From an uncultured bacterium (GTDB lineage Bacteria > Bacillota > Clostridia > Oscillospirales > Acutalibacteraceae), in the NCBI GenBank assembly GCA_905215055.1, contig CAJMOH010000018.1, positions 1 through 48,921 of the forward strand: DNA of 48,921 nt. Reading direction: 5' to 3'. The notes beneath the pieces were generated by a model. That model made no database searches and had not been told where the DNA came from. It saw nothing but the letters and a program-made list of their open reading frames with translations. A program made the translations under genes and the position numbers. Shown here in pieces: positions 23,235 through 31,728 of this stretch (within the stretch, counting starts at the first letter, position 1; each line of letters starts with the position of its first letter).

Positions 23235-24719
23235 TCACTTGTGATACAGCTTTTTCGACTGGTACTGGGGCTCGCAGGTCAGGTTGACTCCCAGCCGCCG
23301 GAAGGTGTCCTCGTCCACATGGGACAGGATTACCGTGGAGTGGGCTTCGCAGCCCCGCAGCTTCTTCAGCTGGGCCATAGCCAGCTCCGCGGTGGGGTTG
23401 GTGGCCGCGCAGATGGACAGGGCCACCAGGATTTCGTCGGTGTGCAGCCGGGGATTTATGCTGCCCAGATGGGTGGTTTTCAGCTTTTGAATGGGCTCGA
23501 TGACAATGGGGGAGATCAGGTGGATGTCCTTTTGGATGCCGCCCAGGGCCTTCAGCGCGTTGAGCAGGCAGGCGGAGCTGGCCCCCAGCAGGGCGGAGGT
23601 TTTGCCCGTGACAATTCGTCCGTCGGGCAGCTGAATGGCGGCGGCGGGCAGGCCGGTTTCCTCGGCCCGCTTCAGGGCCGGGGCGATGACAGGCCGGTCC
23701 AGCGGGGTGATGCTGGCCTTGTTCATCAGCAGCTCTACCTTGTACACCTCGTCCCCGGTGAGAGTTCCCTGGCGCTGGCCGCAGAGGGCGTCGTAGTACC
23801 GGCGGATGATCTCCTGACAGGCGGCCTGGCAGCAGGCCTGGTCGTCCACAATGCAGCTGCCCGCCATGTTTACCCCCATGTCCGTGGGGGACTTGTAGGG
23901 GGACTCTCCGGCGATTTTTTCCAGCATGGCGTTGAGGACCGGGAACACTTCCACGTCCCGGTTGTAGTTGACGGCGGTTTCGCCGTAGGCCTCCAAATGG
24001 AAGGGGTCGATCATGTTCACGTCGTTTAGGTCGGCGGTGGCCGCCTCGTAGGCCAGGTTTACCGGATGGTTTAAGGGCAGGTTCCAAATGGGGAAGGTCT
24101 CAAATTTGGCGTAGCCTGCCTTGACGCCCCGCTTGTACTCGTGATAGAGCTGGGAAAGGCAGGTGGCCATTTTGCCGCTGCCAGGTCCCGGGGCGGTGAC
24201 CACCACCAAGCTCCGGGAGGTTTCCACATACTCGTTTTTGCCAAAGCCCTCGTCGCTGACAATGAGGGGGATGTTGGAGGGATAGCCCGGAATGGTGTAG
24301 TGGCGGAACACCTTCACTCCCAGGGCCTCCAGACGGTTTTGAAAGGCCTCTGCCGCGGGCTGGGCGTTGTACTGGGTCAGCACCACGCTGCCCACATACA
24401 GGCCGATTTCCCGGAAGGAGTCGATCAGCCGCAGCACGTCCACGTCGTAGGTAATGCCCAGGTCTCCCCGGACCTTGTTCTTCTCAATGTCCCCGGCGCT
24501 GATAACAATGACGATTTCCGCCTGGTCCTTCATTTGCAGCAGCATCTTCACCTTGCTGTCCGGCTGAAAGCCCGGCAGCACCCGAGAGGCGTGATAGTCG
24601 TCAAACAGCTTCCCCCCAAACTCCAGATAAAGCTTGCCGCCAAACATGGCGATGCGCTCCCGGATATTTTCCGACTGGGTGCGAAGATAGCGCTCGTTGT
24701 CAAAACCAATGTTCCCCAT
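23235..24719 (-). CDS. DUF1846 domain-containing protein
   Basis: A 494-residue cytoplasmic protein of the DUF1846/UPF0371 family, common in Firmicutes and without an established role. The N-terminal GFDNERYLRTQSENIRERI and FGGKLFDDYHASRVLPGF, the GPGSGKMATCLSQLYHEYK P-loop-like segment at about 178, and the C-terminal ISPIVIEPIQKLK and LGVNLTCEP are typical. The GPGSGK loop and the kinase-like layout suggest nucleotide binding; this is inference. It starts at ATG 24719 and has its own promoter and terminator. Confidence 0.92.
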   Translation of the reverse strand: MGNIGFDNERYLRTQSENIRERIAMFGGKLYLEFGGKLFDDYHASRVLPGFQPDSKVKMLLQMKDQAEIVIVISAGDIEKNKVRGDLGITYDVDVLRLIDSFREIGLYVGSVVLTQYNAQPAAEAFQNRLEALGVKVFRHYTIPGYPSNIPLIVSDEGFGKNEYVETSRSLVVVTAPGPGSGKMATCLSQLYHEYKRGVKAGYAKFETFPIWNLPLNHPVNLAYEAATADLNDVNMIDPFHLEAYGETAVNYNRDVEVFPVLNAMLEKIAGESPYKSPTDMGVNMAGSCIVDDQACCQAACQEIIRRYYDALCGQRQGTLTGDEVYKVELLMNKASITPLDRPVIAPALKRAEETGLPAAAIQLPDGRIVTGKTSALLGASSACLLNALKALGGIQKDIHLISPIVIEPIQKLKTTHLGSINPRLHTDEILVALSICAATNPTAELAMAQLKKLRGCEAHSTVILSHVDEDTFRRLGVNLTCEPQYQSKKLYHK

Positions 24720-24797
24720 ACCTGTTCCCCCTGTTGTGGCTTTGGGCGGGGCGGTCCCCGGCCCATGCTGTTTTCCGTTTCCTAAAACACAAATTTT

Positions 24798-24826
24798 ATT
24801 ATATCAGATTCTTCCCCCGGCGGCAA
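24798..24826 (-). promoter_or_regulatory. Promoter of the DUF1846 gene
   Basis: Minus strand TTGCCG (24826-24821), 17-nt spacer, TATAAT (24803-24798), 79 bases before the start codon. Confidence 0.65.
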
Positions 24827-24895
24827 GGCAGGAAGCAAGAGAAAATCTCTGGAGACAGCCCGGTGAAAAAATCCGCCAAAAGTTTTGAAAGAACA

Positions 24896-24925
24896 GGTGC
24901 AAACCGGTTCAAGGTGTGGTAAAAT
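24896..24925 (+). promoter_or_regulatory. Possible LacI-type operator and -10 of the FGGY kinase gene
   Basis: AACCGGTT (24902-24909), within GCAAACCGGTTCAAG, is a perfect 8-bp palindrome of the LacI/GalR half-site kind. It sits ten bases before TAAAAT (24920-24925), a possible -10, and 50 bases before the start codon. No regulator gene is adjacent. Confidence 0.3.
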
Positions 24926-24959
24926 GTATGTACATTTTTTGCACGGGAGGTTATGTTCC

Positions 24960-26561
24960 ATGATGACACGGGACGAGATGAAATCGGCTGTCCAGAACGG
25001 GCAAGCTGTTTTAGGCATTGAGCTGGGTTCTACCCGCATTAAGGCGGTGCTCATCGGGCCGGACCACGCGCCCATTGCCTCGGGCGCCTTTGACTGGGAG
25101 AACCAGCTGGTGGACGGGGTGTGGACCTATCCCCTGGAGCTGGCCTGGCAGGGGGTACAGGCGGCCTACCGCCAGATGGTCCAGGAGGTGGAGGAGGCCT
25201 GCGGCCAGCCTATAAAGCGGCTGGGAGCCTTGGGCTTTTCCGGCATGATGCACGGCTATCTGCCCTTTGACAAGGAAGGGAGCCAGCTGGCGGAGTTCCG
25301 CACCTGGCGCAACACCATCACCGAGGAGGAGGCCGCTCAGCTGACAGAGCTGTTTGGCTTTAACATTCCCCAGCGGTGGAGCATTGCCCACCTGTGGCGG
25401 GCTATTCGCCGGGGGGAGGACCATGTGGGGAAAATCGACTACTTGACCACGCTGGCCGGATACATTCATTGGAAACTGACCGGCCGCAGAGTGCTGGGCG
25501 TGGGGGAGGCCTCGGGCATGTTCCCCATTGACAGCGAGACCGGCGGCTTTGACCGCGAGATGGCCCAAAAATTCGACGCCCTGGCAGCGGAGAAGGGGCT
25601 GCCCTGGAAGCTGCTGGACATTTTGCCCCAGGTGCTTTCCGCGGGGGAGGACGCCGGCTGCTTGACGGAGGAGGGCGCCCGGCTGCTGGACCCCACCGGT
25701 ACGCTAGAGCCGGGGGCGCCCCTGTGCCCGCCGGAGGGGGACGCCGGCACGGGCATGGCCGCCACCAACTCGGTGCGGGAGCGCACGGGCAATGTGTCCG
25801 CCGGGACCTCGGTGTTTTCCATGGTGGTGCTGGAGAAGCCGCTGTCCAAGGTGTACCCGGAGATCGACATGGTCACCACCCCCGACGGCAAGCCGGTGGC
25901 CATGGTCCATGTGAACACCTGCACCTCGGACCTGGACGCCTGGGTAAAGCTGTTTGCCCAGCTGCTGGAGGCGGCGGGAGCCAAGCTGACAAAGCCCCAG
26001 CTCTATGACCTGCTGTATTTTCAGGCCTTGGAGGGAGCGCCCGACTGCGGCGGTCTGGTGAGCTACAACTGCTATTCCGGCGAGCCTGTCACCGGTTTGG
26101 GAGAGGGTCGTCCCCTGCTGATGCGCCAGCCGGAAAACAAGCTGACCCTGCCCAATTTTATGCGGGCGCAGCTCTACGCGGCCATGGCCACCCTGGCCAT
26201 CGGCATGGATTTGCTGTGGCAGGAGAAGGTTCAGGTGGAGAAGCTGTACGGCCACGGCGGTCTGTTCAAGACAAAGGGCGTGGGCCAGCGCCTGCTGGCG
26301 GGAGCTCTGGGCGTGCCGGTGGCGGTGATGGAAACCGCCGGCGAGGGTGGCCCCTGGGGCATGGCGCTACTGGCGGCCTATCGGAAGAACCGGCAGGAGG
26401 GCCAGTGCCTGGCGGACTATTTGGAAAACCAGGTGTTTGCCGGAGCCGCCGGGGACTGCGTCAGCCCAGACCCCGCGGACCAGGAGGGCTTTGCCCGGTA
26501 CATCCGCCGGTATCAGGCGGGGCTGGCAGTGGAAAAGGCCGCTGGTCAGGCGCTGCGGTAA
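24960..26561 (+). CDS. FGGY-family carbohydrate kinase (xylulokinase-like)
   Basis: Sugar kinase of 533 residues. The N-terminal phosphate loop GIELGSTRIKAVLI, the FSGMMHGYLPFD segment, WRNTITEEEA, the central TGNVSAGTSVFSMV and the C-terminal adenosine-binding GHGGLFKTKGVGQRLLAGALGVPV follow the FGGY order. The specific sugar cannot be read; xylulose or a related ketose is likely. GGGAGG is nine bases before ATG 24960; ATG 24963 is the next codon. It stands alone, with no isomerase or transporter nearby, and ends at its own terminator. Confidence 0.9.
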   Translation: MMTRDEMKSAVQNGQAVLGIELGSTRIKAVLIGPDHAPIASGAFDWENQLVDGVWTYPLELAWQGVQAAYRQMVQEVEEACGQPIKRLGALGFSGMMHGYLPFDKEGSQLAEFRTWRNTITEEEAAQLTELFGFNIPQRWSIAHLWRAIRRGEDHVGKIDYLTTLAGYIHWKLTGRRVLGVGEASGMFPIDSETGGFDREMAQKFDALAAEKGLPWKLLDILPQVLSAGEDAGCLTEEGARLLDPTGTLEPGAPLCPPEGDAGTGMAATNSVRERTGNVSAGTSVFSMVVLEKPLSKVYPEIDMVTTPDGKPVAMVHVNTCTSDLDAWVKLFAQLLEAAGAKLTKPQLYDLLYFQALEGAPDCGGLVSYNCYSGEPVTGLGEGRPLLMRQPENKLTLPNFMRAQLYAAMATLAIGMDLLWQEKVQVEKLYGHGGLFKTKGVGQRLLAGALGVPVAVMETAGEGGPWGMALLAAYRKNRQEGQCLADYLENQVFAGAAGDCVSPDPADQEGFARYIRRYQAGLAVEKAAGQALR

Positions 26562-26579
26562 CTTCACAGAGCAGAGAGA

Positions 26580-26609
26580 AGGCTCTCCCCCGGCGGGAGA
26601 GCTTTTTCT
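26580..26609 (+). terminator. Terminator of the FGGY kinase gene
   Basis: Stem GCTCTCCC/GGGAGAGC followed by TTTTTCTT. Confidence 0.87.
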
Positions 26610-26638
26610 TGCGCTTTCCAGGCGGTTTGCGCTATAAT
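26609..26638 (+). promoter_or_regulatory. Promoter of the DUF4317 gene
   Basis: TTGCGC (26609-26614), 18-nt spacer, TATAAT (26633-26638), 36 bases before the start codon. Confidence 0.72.
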
Positions 26639-26674
26639 GGAGACTATCGTGCCATGCAAGGAGGGAAACGTTCG

Positions 26675-27820
26675 ATGAACGAAAAGGAAGTGGCGGAGAT
26701 CCGCCGCCGGTTCCGGCCGGAGAAAAGCGCTGTCACCCATGTGCGGGGCTGCTATGTAAGCCAGCAGGGGGAGGTGGTCTCCCAGTTTGACCAATCCCTG
26801 GCCCTGATGCCCCAGGAGGAGGGGGAAAACCTGCTGAACCTGCTGCGGAAAACCCTGTCCGGAGGGCTGGGAAGAAATCTGCTGAGCGTCTCCTTTTCCA
26901 CCGGTCAGGTGGTGAACAGTCCAGAGCACAGGCTGCTGATGGCCCTGCGGGATTCCCAGCTGCGGGACGAGGAGGCTGCGGCGGAATTTTTCCAGCAGGT
27001 GGCGGGCAGCTTCCGTCTGGAGGACATGGGGTATTTGATCCTGCTGGCCTGCGACTCCTATGATGTACCCTATCGGGGAAAGGACGGCGGCTCCCTGGAG
27101 GACGCCTCGGACACAGTGTATTCCTACATTCTGTGCAGCCTGTGTCCTGTAAAGGAGACAAAGCCCGTGCTCAGCTATCGGGTGCCGGAGAACCTGTTCC
27201 GCAACCGGGAGGTGGACTGGGTCATCGCTCCGCCGGAGGCTGGGTTTCTGTTTCCCGCCTTTGACGACCGGTGCGCCAATCTGTACGAGGCGCTTTACTA
27301 CACCAAAAACACAGGGGAGAGCCATCAGGAGCTGGTGGACACCTTGTTCCGCCAGGAGCTTCCCCCGCCGGCGGACGCCCAGCGGGAAACCTTCCAGTCT
27401 CTGCTGACGGAGACGCTGGGGGAGGATTGCAGCCTGGATGTGGTCCAGTCGGTCCAGGGCCGGCTGGTGGACATGATGGCCCAGCACAAGGAGGACAAGG
27501 ACCCGGAGCCGCTGGTGCTGTCCAAGGGAGCCTTGGAGACGGTGCTTTCCATCAGCGGTGTGGAGGAGGAGCATCGAGAGGCCTTTGCCCAGCGTTTCGA
27601 GGAGGAGTTTGGCCCCAACGCCAGAATCGCCCCGCAAAACCTGGTGGACAAGCGCAAGCTGGAGGTCTGCACCCCAGAGGTGAAAATCCAGGTGCCTCCC
27701 CAGCGAGGGGACCTGGTGGAAACCCGTATCATCGATGGGGTGGGGTATATCCTCATCCGGGCTGAGGGCGGCGTGGAGGTCAACGGCGTGCCGGTGCGGT
27801 TCTCCCCGGAGGAAAGCTGA
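26675..27820 (+). CDS. DUF4317 domain-containing protein
   Basis: A 381-residue cytoplasmic protein of the DUF4317 family, widespread in gut Clostridia with no known function. The start MNEKEVAEIRRRFRPEKSAVTHVRGCYV and the middle block VDWVIAPPEAGFLFPAFDDRCANLYEALYYT are characteristic; the C terminus ends in a small beta-rich part (YILIRAEGGVEVNGVPVRF). No signal, membrane segment or catalytic motif is visible. AAGGAGGG lies eight bases before the ATG. It is followed by non-coding repeats. Confidence 0.9.
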   Translation: MNEKEVAEIRRRFRPEKSAVTHVRGCYVSQQGEVVSQFDQSLALMPQEEGENLLNLLRKTLSGGLGRNLLSVSFSTGQVVNSPEHRLLMALRDSQLRDEEAAAEFFQQVAGSFRLEDMGYLILLACDSYDVPYRGKDGGSLEDASDTVYSYILCSLCPVKETKPVLSYRVPENLFRNREVDWVIAPPEAGFLFPAFDDRCANLYEALYYTKNTGESHQELVDTLFRQELPPPADAQRETFQSLLTETLGEDCSLDVVQSVQGRLVDMMAQHKEDKDPEPLVLSKGALETVLSISGVEEEHREAFAQRFEEEFGPNARIAPQNLVDKRKLEVCTPEVKIQVPPQRGDLVETRIIDGVGYILIRAEGGVEVNGVPVRFSPEES

Positions 27821-27846
27821 GATCCAGGCGCCCCTTCGAAACGAAA

Positions 27847-28240
27847 GCCAGCGGGAAGAGAACCCGAGAGAAACCACTCTGATACTGCCAAAAACCGCGG
27901 ACGCAAATCCATTGCATAGATCCGTGCCAAGGCGCGCCCAGCGCCGGTCTCGGCTGCCGCCTCGGTCGGGCGCTGGACAACGTCCCACCGGGACGTAGCG
28001 CCCGCGGCGTAAAAGTTCTTTGCCCTTTTTTGTCAAGAAGAAGGCCAGCGAGAGGGGAAGCCGAGGGAAACCACTCTGATACTGCCAAAAACCGCGGACG
28101 CAAACCTGCCGCATAGATCCGTGCCAAGGCGCGCCCAGCGCCGGTCTCGGCTGCCGCCTCGGTCGGGCGCTGGACAACGTCCCACCGGGACGTAGCGCCC
28201 GCGACATAAAAGTTCTTTGCCTTCTTTCTTTCAAGAAAGA
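27847..28240. repeat. Two tandem 196-bp direct repeats (copies C1 and C2)
   Basis: Copy C1 is 27847-28042 and C2 is 28043-28240. They agree almost throughout, differing in the first 35 bases, the CATTGCATAG/TGCCGCATAG stretch and the final hairpin. Each has CTCGGTCGG, a two-step hairpin (outer GCGCT/AGCGC, inner ACGTCCC/GGGACGT, loop ACC) and ends with GGCGTAAAAGTTCTTTG or ACATAAAAGTTCTTTG. C2 ends in CCTTCTTTCTT-TC-AAGAAAGAAGG. The block lies directly before the polyamine promoter. Repeat-frame open frames on the minus strand are not taken as genes. Confidence 0.85.
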
Positions 28241-28256
28241 AGGTCAAGAAAGAAGG

Positions 28257-28285
28257 TTGACAAGGGGGAAAAATGTAGGTATACT
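28257..28285 (+). promoter_or_regulatory. Sigma-A promoter of the polyamine operon
   Basis: TTGACA (28257-28262), 17-nt spacer, TATACT (28280-28285). Predicted start near 28291. Confidence 0.88.
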
Positions 28286-28290
28286 GTAAG

Positions 28291-28645
28291 TGTCATGGGA
28301 TAGAGGCCAAAGGCCTCCATGCAAATATGTCGCGGCTGACCCTGGAGAAGCAGGACTTTTTCGGGCTGGGTCGCGGGCTTTGTCGTTATTGATTGAGTTA
28401 AAAGCTCAATTTTATAAGTTGGTCACTTTATAACCGGCGCATTTCGCGCATCAACTTGTAAAAGGTCAATAAGCGTGGTAAAAAGTGAGTTATTTGCACT
28501 GGAGACCAAGTTGGACGCTTTCCGCGGCAGATCCCTGTGGACCCGCGGGCTGCTCCCGGACGCTTTCTAAAAAAACCATGGACTTTACAGGCGGTGCGAG
28601 TGGCGCACCGCCTTTTTCTATTTCACCGGTAAAGGGGTTTGGGGT
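28291..28645 (+). ncRNA. Structured 355-nt leader of the polyamine operon (riboswitch/attenuator candidate)
   Basis: No gene is seen in this leader. Folding by eye: (i) CATG-GGATA bulge-GAGGCC-AAA-GGCCTC-CATG (28294-28321); (ii) GACCC/GGGTC around GGAGAAG/CTTTTTC (28338-28372); (iii) a junction closed by TTATTGA/TCAATAA (28386 to 28472) that holds TTGAG/CTCAA, then AAGTTG/CAACTT enclosing GGT/ACC and GCGC-ATTT-CGCGC arms; (iv) GC-rich pairs around CCGCGG (28522-28550) bordered by two copies of GGACGCTTTC; (v) a strong terminator at 28589-28617. The terminator lies 29 bases before speD, so passage through it must be controlled. The ligand is unknown; polyamines, SAM or arginine are the obvious candidates. 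I recognise no Rfam class. Confidence 0.65.
28589..28617 (+). terminator. Terminator in the polyamine leader
   Basis: Perfect 10-bp stem AGGCGGTGCG/CGCACCGCCT with loop AGTGG and TTTTT, ending 29 bases before the speD start. Confidence 0.92.
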
Positions 28646-29404
28646 ATGGGAGAAAAATTGCGTCTCTATGGGTTCAACAATCTGACGAAGGCCCTCAGCT
28701 TTAATATTTACGATGTGTGTTACGCGAAAACGCCCCGGGAGCAGCGGGACTATATCGCCTATATCGACGAGCAGTACAACTCCGAACGGCTGACCAATAT
28801 TCTCACCACCTTGACGGATATGATCGGCGCCAAGGTGCTGAATATTGCCAGGCAGGACTATGATCCCCAGGGGGCCTCTGTCACCATTTTAATCGCCGAG
28901 GGAAGCATGACTCCTGCCGGAGACACGGTGCTGGGCCATCTGGACAAGAGCCATGTCACGGTGCATACCTATCCGGAGTACCATCCGGAAACCTGCCTGG
29001 CCACCTTCCGGGTGGACATTGACGTGGCCACCTGCGGGGAGATCACGCCCCTTTCCACCCTGGACTATTTGATCGGTTCCTTCGACTCGGACATCATCAC
29101 CATGGATTACCGGGTGCGGGGCTTTACCCGGGACCTGGACGGGAAAAAGCTGTTTTTGGATCACGAGGTGGTGTCTATCCAGCACTACATCGACCCGGAA
29201 ACTCTTCGAAGGTACGACGCGGTGGACATCAATGTGTACGAGGCCAACCTGTTTCACACCAAGATGATGGTCAAGGACATTGACCTGCAAAACTATCTGT
29301 TTAACACCGACGTGTACGAGCTGCCGCCCAGAACCCGTCTGGAGATTATGCAGAACCTGCGGCGAGAGATGATTGAGATTTTCAGCGGCCGGAATATCTT
29401 TTAG
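28646..29404 (+). CDS. speD: S-adenosylmethionine decarboxylase proenzyme
   Basis: A 252-residue proenzyme of the E. coli-like class. It cuts itself between Lys101 and Ser102 (LDKSHVTVHTYPE) to give the pyruvoyl group, then decarboxylates SAM to the aminopropyl donor for spermidine synthase. The N-terminal KLRLYGFNNLTKALSFNIYDVCYA and the DYRVRGFTRD block are typical. AAAGGGG lies upstream of ATG 28646. It is the first gene of the operon after the structured leader; speA follows 14 bases later. Confidence 0.95.
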   Translation: MGEKLRLYGFNNLTKALSFNIYDVCYAKTPREQRDYIAYIDEQYNSERLTNILTTLTDMIGAKVLNIARQDYDPQGASVTILIAEGSMTPAGDTVLGHLDKSHVTVHTYPEYHPETCLATFRVDIDVATCGEITPLSTLDYLIGSFDSDIITMDYRVRGFTRDLDGKKLFLDHEVVSIQHYIDPETLRRYDAVDINVYEANLFHTKMMVKDIDLQNYLFNTDVYELPPRTRLEIMQNLRREMIEIFSGRNIF

Positions 29405-29418
29405 CAGGGGGGATTTCT

Positions 29419-30873
29419 ATGCTTTCACAAGAGTGCGCTCCCATCTACGAGGCGCTTCAGGAATTTGAAAAACGCCGGGTGGTTCCCTTTGACGTGCCCG
29501 GCCATAAGCGGGGCCGGGGCAATCCCGAGCTGGCTCAGCTGCTGGGGGAAAAATGCGTCTCTATGGACGTAAACTCCATGAAGCCCCTGGACAACCTGTG
29601 CCATCCCATCTCCGTGATTCGAGAGGCCGAGGAGCTGGCGGCAGAGGCCTTTGGCGCGGCCCACGCCTTTTTGATGGTGGGGGGCACCACCTCCGCGGTG
29701 CAGGCCATGATTTTGTCCGTGGCCAAGCGGGGGGAGAAGATCATCCTGCCCCGAAACGTTCACCGAAGCGTTATGGGGGCCATGGTGCTGTGCGGCGCCG
29801 TGCCGGTCTATGTGGACCCGGCCTGCGACGACCGGCTGGGCATTCCTCTGGGCATGCGCCGGGAGGATGTGGAGACCGCCATCAAGAAGCATCCCAACGC
29901 CAAGGCGGTGCTGGTGAACAATCCCACCTACTACGGCGTTTGCTCCGATTTGAAGGCCATCGCGAAAATGGCCCACGACCACGGCATGCTCTGTCTGGCC
30001 GACGAGGCCCACGGAACCCACTTCTATTTCAGCGACGAGCTGCCCCTGTCCGCTATGGCGGCGGGGGCGGATATGGCCGCCGTGTCCATGCACAAGTCCG
30101 GGGGCAGTTTGACCCAGAGCAGCCTGCTGCTCTGCGGCCCCGCCATGCAGGAGGGGCATGTGCGGCAGATTATCAACCTGACCCAGACCACCTCCGGCTC
30201 TTACCTGCTGCTGTCCAGCCTGGACATTTCCCGGCGGAACCTGGCCCTTCGGGGCAGGGAGGCCTTTGCCCAGGTGGTGAGACTGGCGGACTACGCCCGG
30301 GAGGAGATCAACCGCATTGGGGGCTATTACGCCTTCTCCAAGGAGCTGATAAACGGGGACAGCGTTTTTGACTTTGACAGGACCAAGCTTTCGGTGAACA
30401 CCTTGAATGTGGGTTTGGCCGGCATTGAGGTCTACGACCTTTTGCGGGACGAGTACGACATTCAGATTGAGTTTGGGGATCTGGGCAACTTTTTGGCCTA
30501 TCTGTCCATTGGGGACAGGCCCCGGGAGATCGAGCGGCTGGTCAGCGCCTTGTCAGAGGTGCGCCGCCGCTTTGGAAAGCCCGACGCCGCCGGCCTGATG
30601 CGCCAGGAGTACATCGACCCGGAGGTGGTGCTGTCCCCCCAGGACGCCTTCTACGCGGAAAAGACCAGCCTGCCACTGGCGGAATCCGCTGGGCATGTGT
30701 GCAGCGAGTTTGTCATGTGCTATCCGCCGGGGATTCCCATTTTGGCTCCGGGGGAGCGGATCACCCCGGAGATTGTGCGGTATATCCAGTATGCCAAGGA
30801 AAAGGGGTGCAGCATGACCGGTCCCGAGGACCCGGACATCCGCCGCCTGAACGTGTTGAAGGGAGTGTATTGA
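29419..30873 (+). CDS. speA: Biosynthetic arginine decarboxylase (fold type I Orn/Lys/Arg decarboxylase family)
   Basis: A 484-residue PLP enzyme of the Bacillus SpeA type. Family blocks: FDVPGHKRGRG at about 23-33, MVGGTTSAVQAMIL, ADEAHGTHFYFSDELP, and the PLP lysine Lys226 in SMHKSGGSLTQSS. It lacks the N-terminal receiver-like domain of inducible acid-resistance decarboxylases. Arginine is the expected substrate because an agmatinase gene is in the same operon, but lysine or ornithine decarboxylation cannot be excluded from sequence. GGGGGG lies six bases before the ATG; speE starts three bases after the stop. Confidence 0.92.
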   Translation: MLSQECAPIYEALQEFEKRRVVPFDVPGHKRGRGNPELAQLLGEKCVSMDVNSMKPLDNLCHPISVIREAEELAAEAFGAAHAFLMVGGTTSAVQAMILSVAKRGEKIILPRNVHRSVMGAMVLCGAVPVYVDPACDDRLGIPLGMRREDVETAIKKHPNAKAVLVNNPTYYGVCSDLKAIAKMAHDHGMLCLADEAHGTHFYFSDELPLSAMAAGADMAAVSMHKSGGSLTQSSLLLCGPAMQEGHVRQIINLTQTTSGSYLLLSSLDISRRNLALRGREAFAQVVRLADYAREEINRIGGYYAFSKELINGDSVFDFDRTKLSVNTLNVGLAGIEVYDLLRDEYDIQIEFGDLGNFLAYLSIGDRPREIERLVSALSEVRRRFGKPDAAGLMRQEYIDPEVVLSPQDAFYAEKTSLPLAESAGHVCSEFVMCYPPGIPILAPGERITPEIVRYIQYAKEKGCSMTGPEDPDIRRLNVLKGVY

Positions 30874-30876
30874 CCC

Positions 30877-31728
30877 ATGGAGTTTTGGTTTTCCGAAATG
30901 CACACGCCCCATGTAAAGCTGTCCATTCGGGTGGACCGGCAGCTGTACAGCGGGAAAAGCGAGTTTCAGCGCATCGATGTGTTCGACTCCCCGGAGTTTG
31001 GCCGGTTTCTCACCCTGGACGGCTACATGATGCTGACGGAAAAGGACGAGTTCATCTATCACGAGATGATTACCCATGTGCCTATGGCGGTGCATCCCCA
31101 TGTGGAAAAGGTGCTGGTTATCGGCGCGGGGGATGGGGGCGTCATCCGGGAGCTGGTCCAGTATCAGGATTTGAAGCACATCGATATGGTGGAGATCGAT
31201 CCCCTGGTGGTGGAGGTGTGCAAGAAGTACCTGCCCAAAACCGCCTGCCGCCTGGAGGACCCCCGGCTTACCATTCACTATGAGGACGGGCTGAAGTTTG
31301 TCCGTTTTCAGGAGGACGAGTACGATCTCATCATTGTGGACTCCACCGACCCCTTCGGCCCTGGGGAGGGTCTGTTCACCCGGGAGTTTTACGGCAACTG
31401 CTACAAGGCCTTGAAGGAGGACGGGATTCTCATCAACCAGCACGAAAGCCCCTTCTACCCCGGGGACGCCGCCGCCTGCCAGCGGGCTCACAAGAACATT
31501 GTGGAGAGCTTTCCCATCAGAAAGGTGTACCAGGCCCACATTCCCACCTATCCCTCGGGCCACTGGCTGTTTGGCTTTGCCTCGAAAAAGTACCATCCCT
31601 TGAAGGACCTGGACGAGACCCGGTGGAACATGCGGGGCATTCCCTGCCGGTATTACACCACCACTTTGCACAAAGGGGCCTTCTATATTCCCGCCTATGT
31701 GGAGGAGCTGTTGAAGCATGTTGAGTAA
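30877..31728 (+). CDS. speE: Spermidine synthase
   Basis: Aminopropyltransferase of 283 residues that joins putrescine and decarboxylated SAM. The N-terminal beta domain with FQRIDVFDSPEFGRFLTLDGYMMLTEKDEFIYHEM is followed by the Rossmann domain: VLVIGAGDGGVIREL, VEIDPLVVEVCKKY, and the catalytic loop VDSTDPFGPGEGLF with the Asp pair. The motif YPSGHWLFGFASK near the end is conserved. A CGTGDGG-type SAM loop is replaced by GAGDGG, as is normal. Its end overlaps the speB start by 11 bases, so the two are tightly coupled. Confidence 0.96.
   Translation: MEFWFSEMHTPHVKLSIRVDRQLYSGKSEFQRIDVFDSPEFGRFLTLDGYMMLTEKDEFIYHEMITHVPMAVHPHVEKVLVIGAGDGGVIRELVQYQDLKHIDMVEIDPLVVEVCKKYLPKTACRLEDPRLTIHYEDGLKFVRFQEDEYDLIIVDSTDPFGPGEGLFTREFYGNCYKALKEDGILINQHESPFYPGDAAACQRAHKNIVESFPIRKVYQAHIPTYPSGHWLFGFASKKYHPLKDLDETRWNMRGIPCRYYTTTLHKGAFYIPAYVEELLKHVE

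Noticed and set aside
27780..28247. Open frames on the minus strand through the tandem repeats
   Set aside because: The frames follow the repeat period, have no ribosome site, and differ by frame between copies; palindromic GC-rich repeats readily give long open frames.
28319..28339. Six-codon leader peptide (MQICRG) in the polyamine leader
   Set aside because: It contains one Arg and Cys but lacks a ribosome site, and its start lies in a hairpin; too weak to call.
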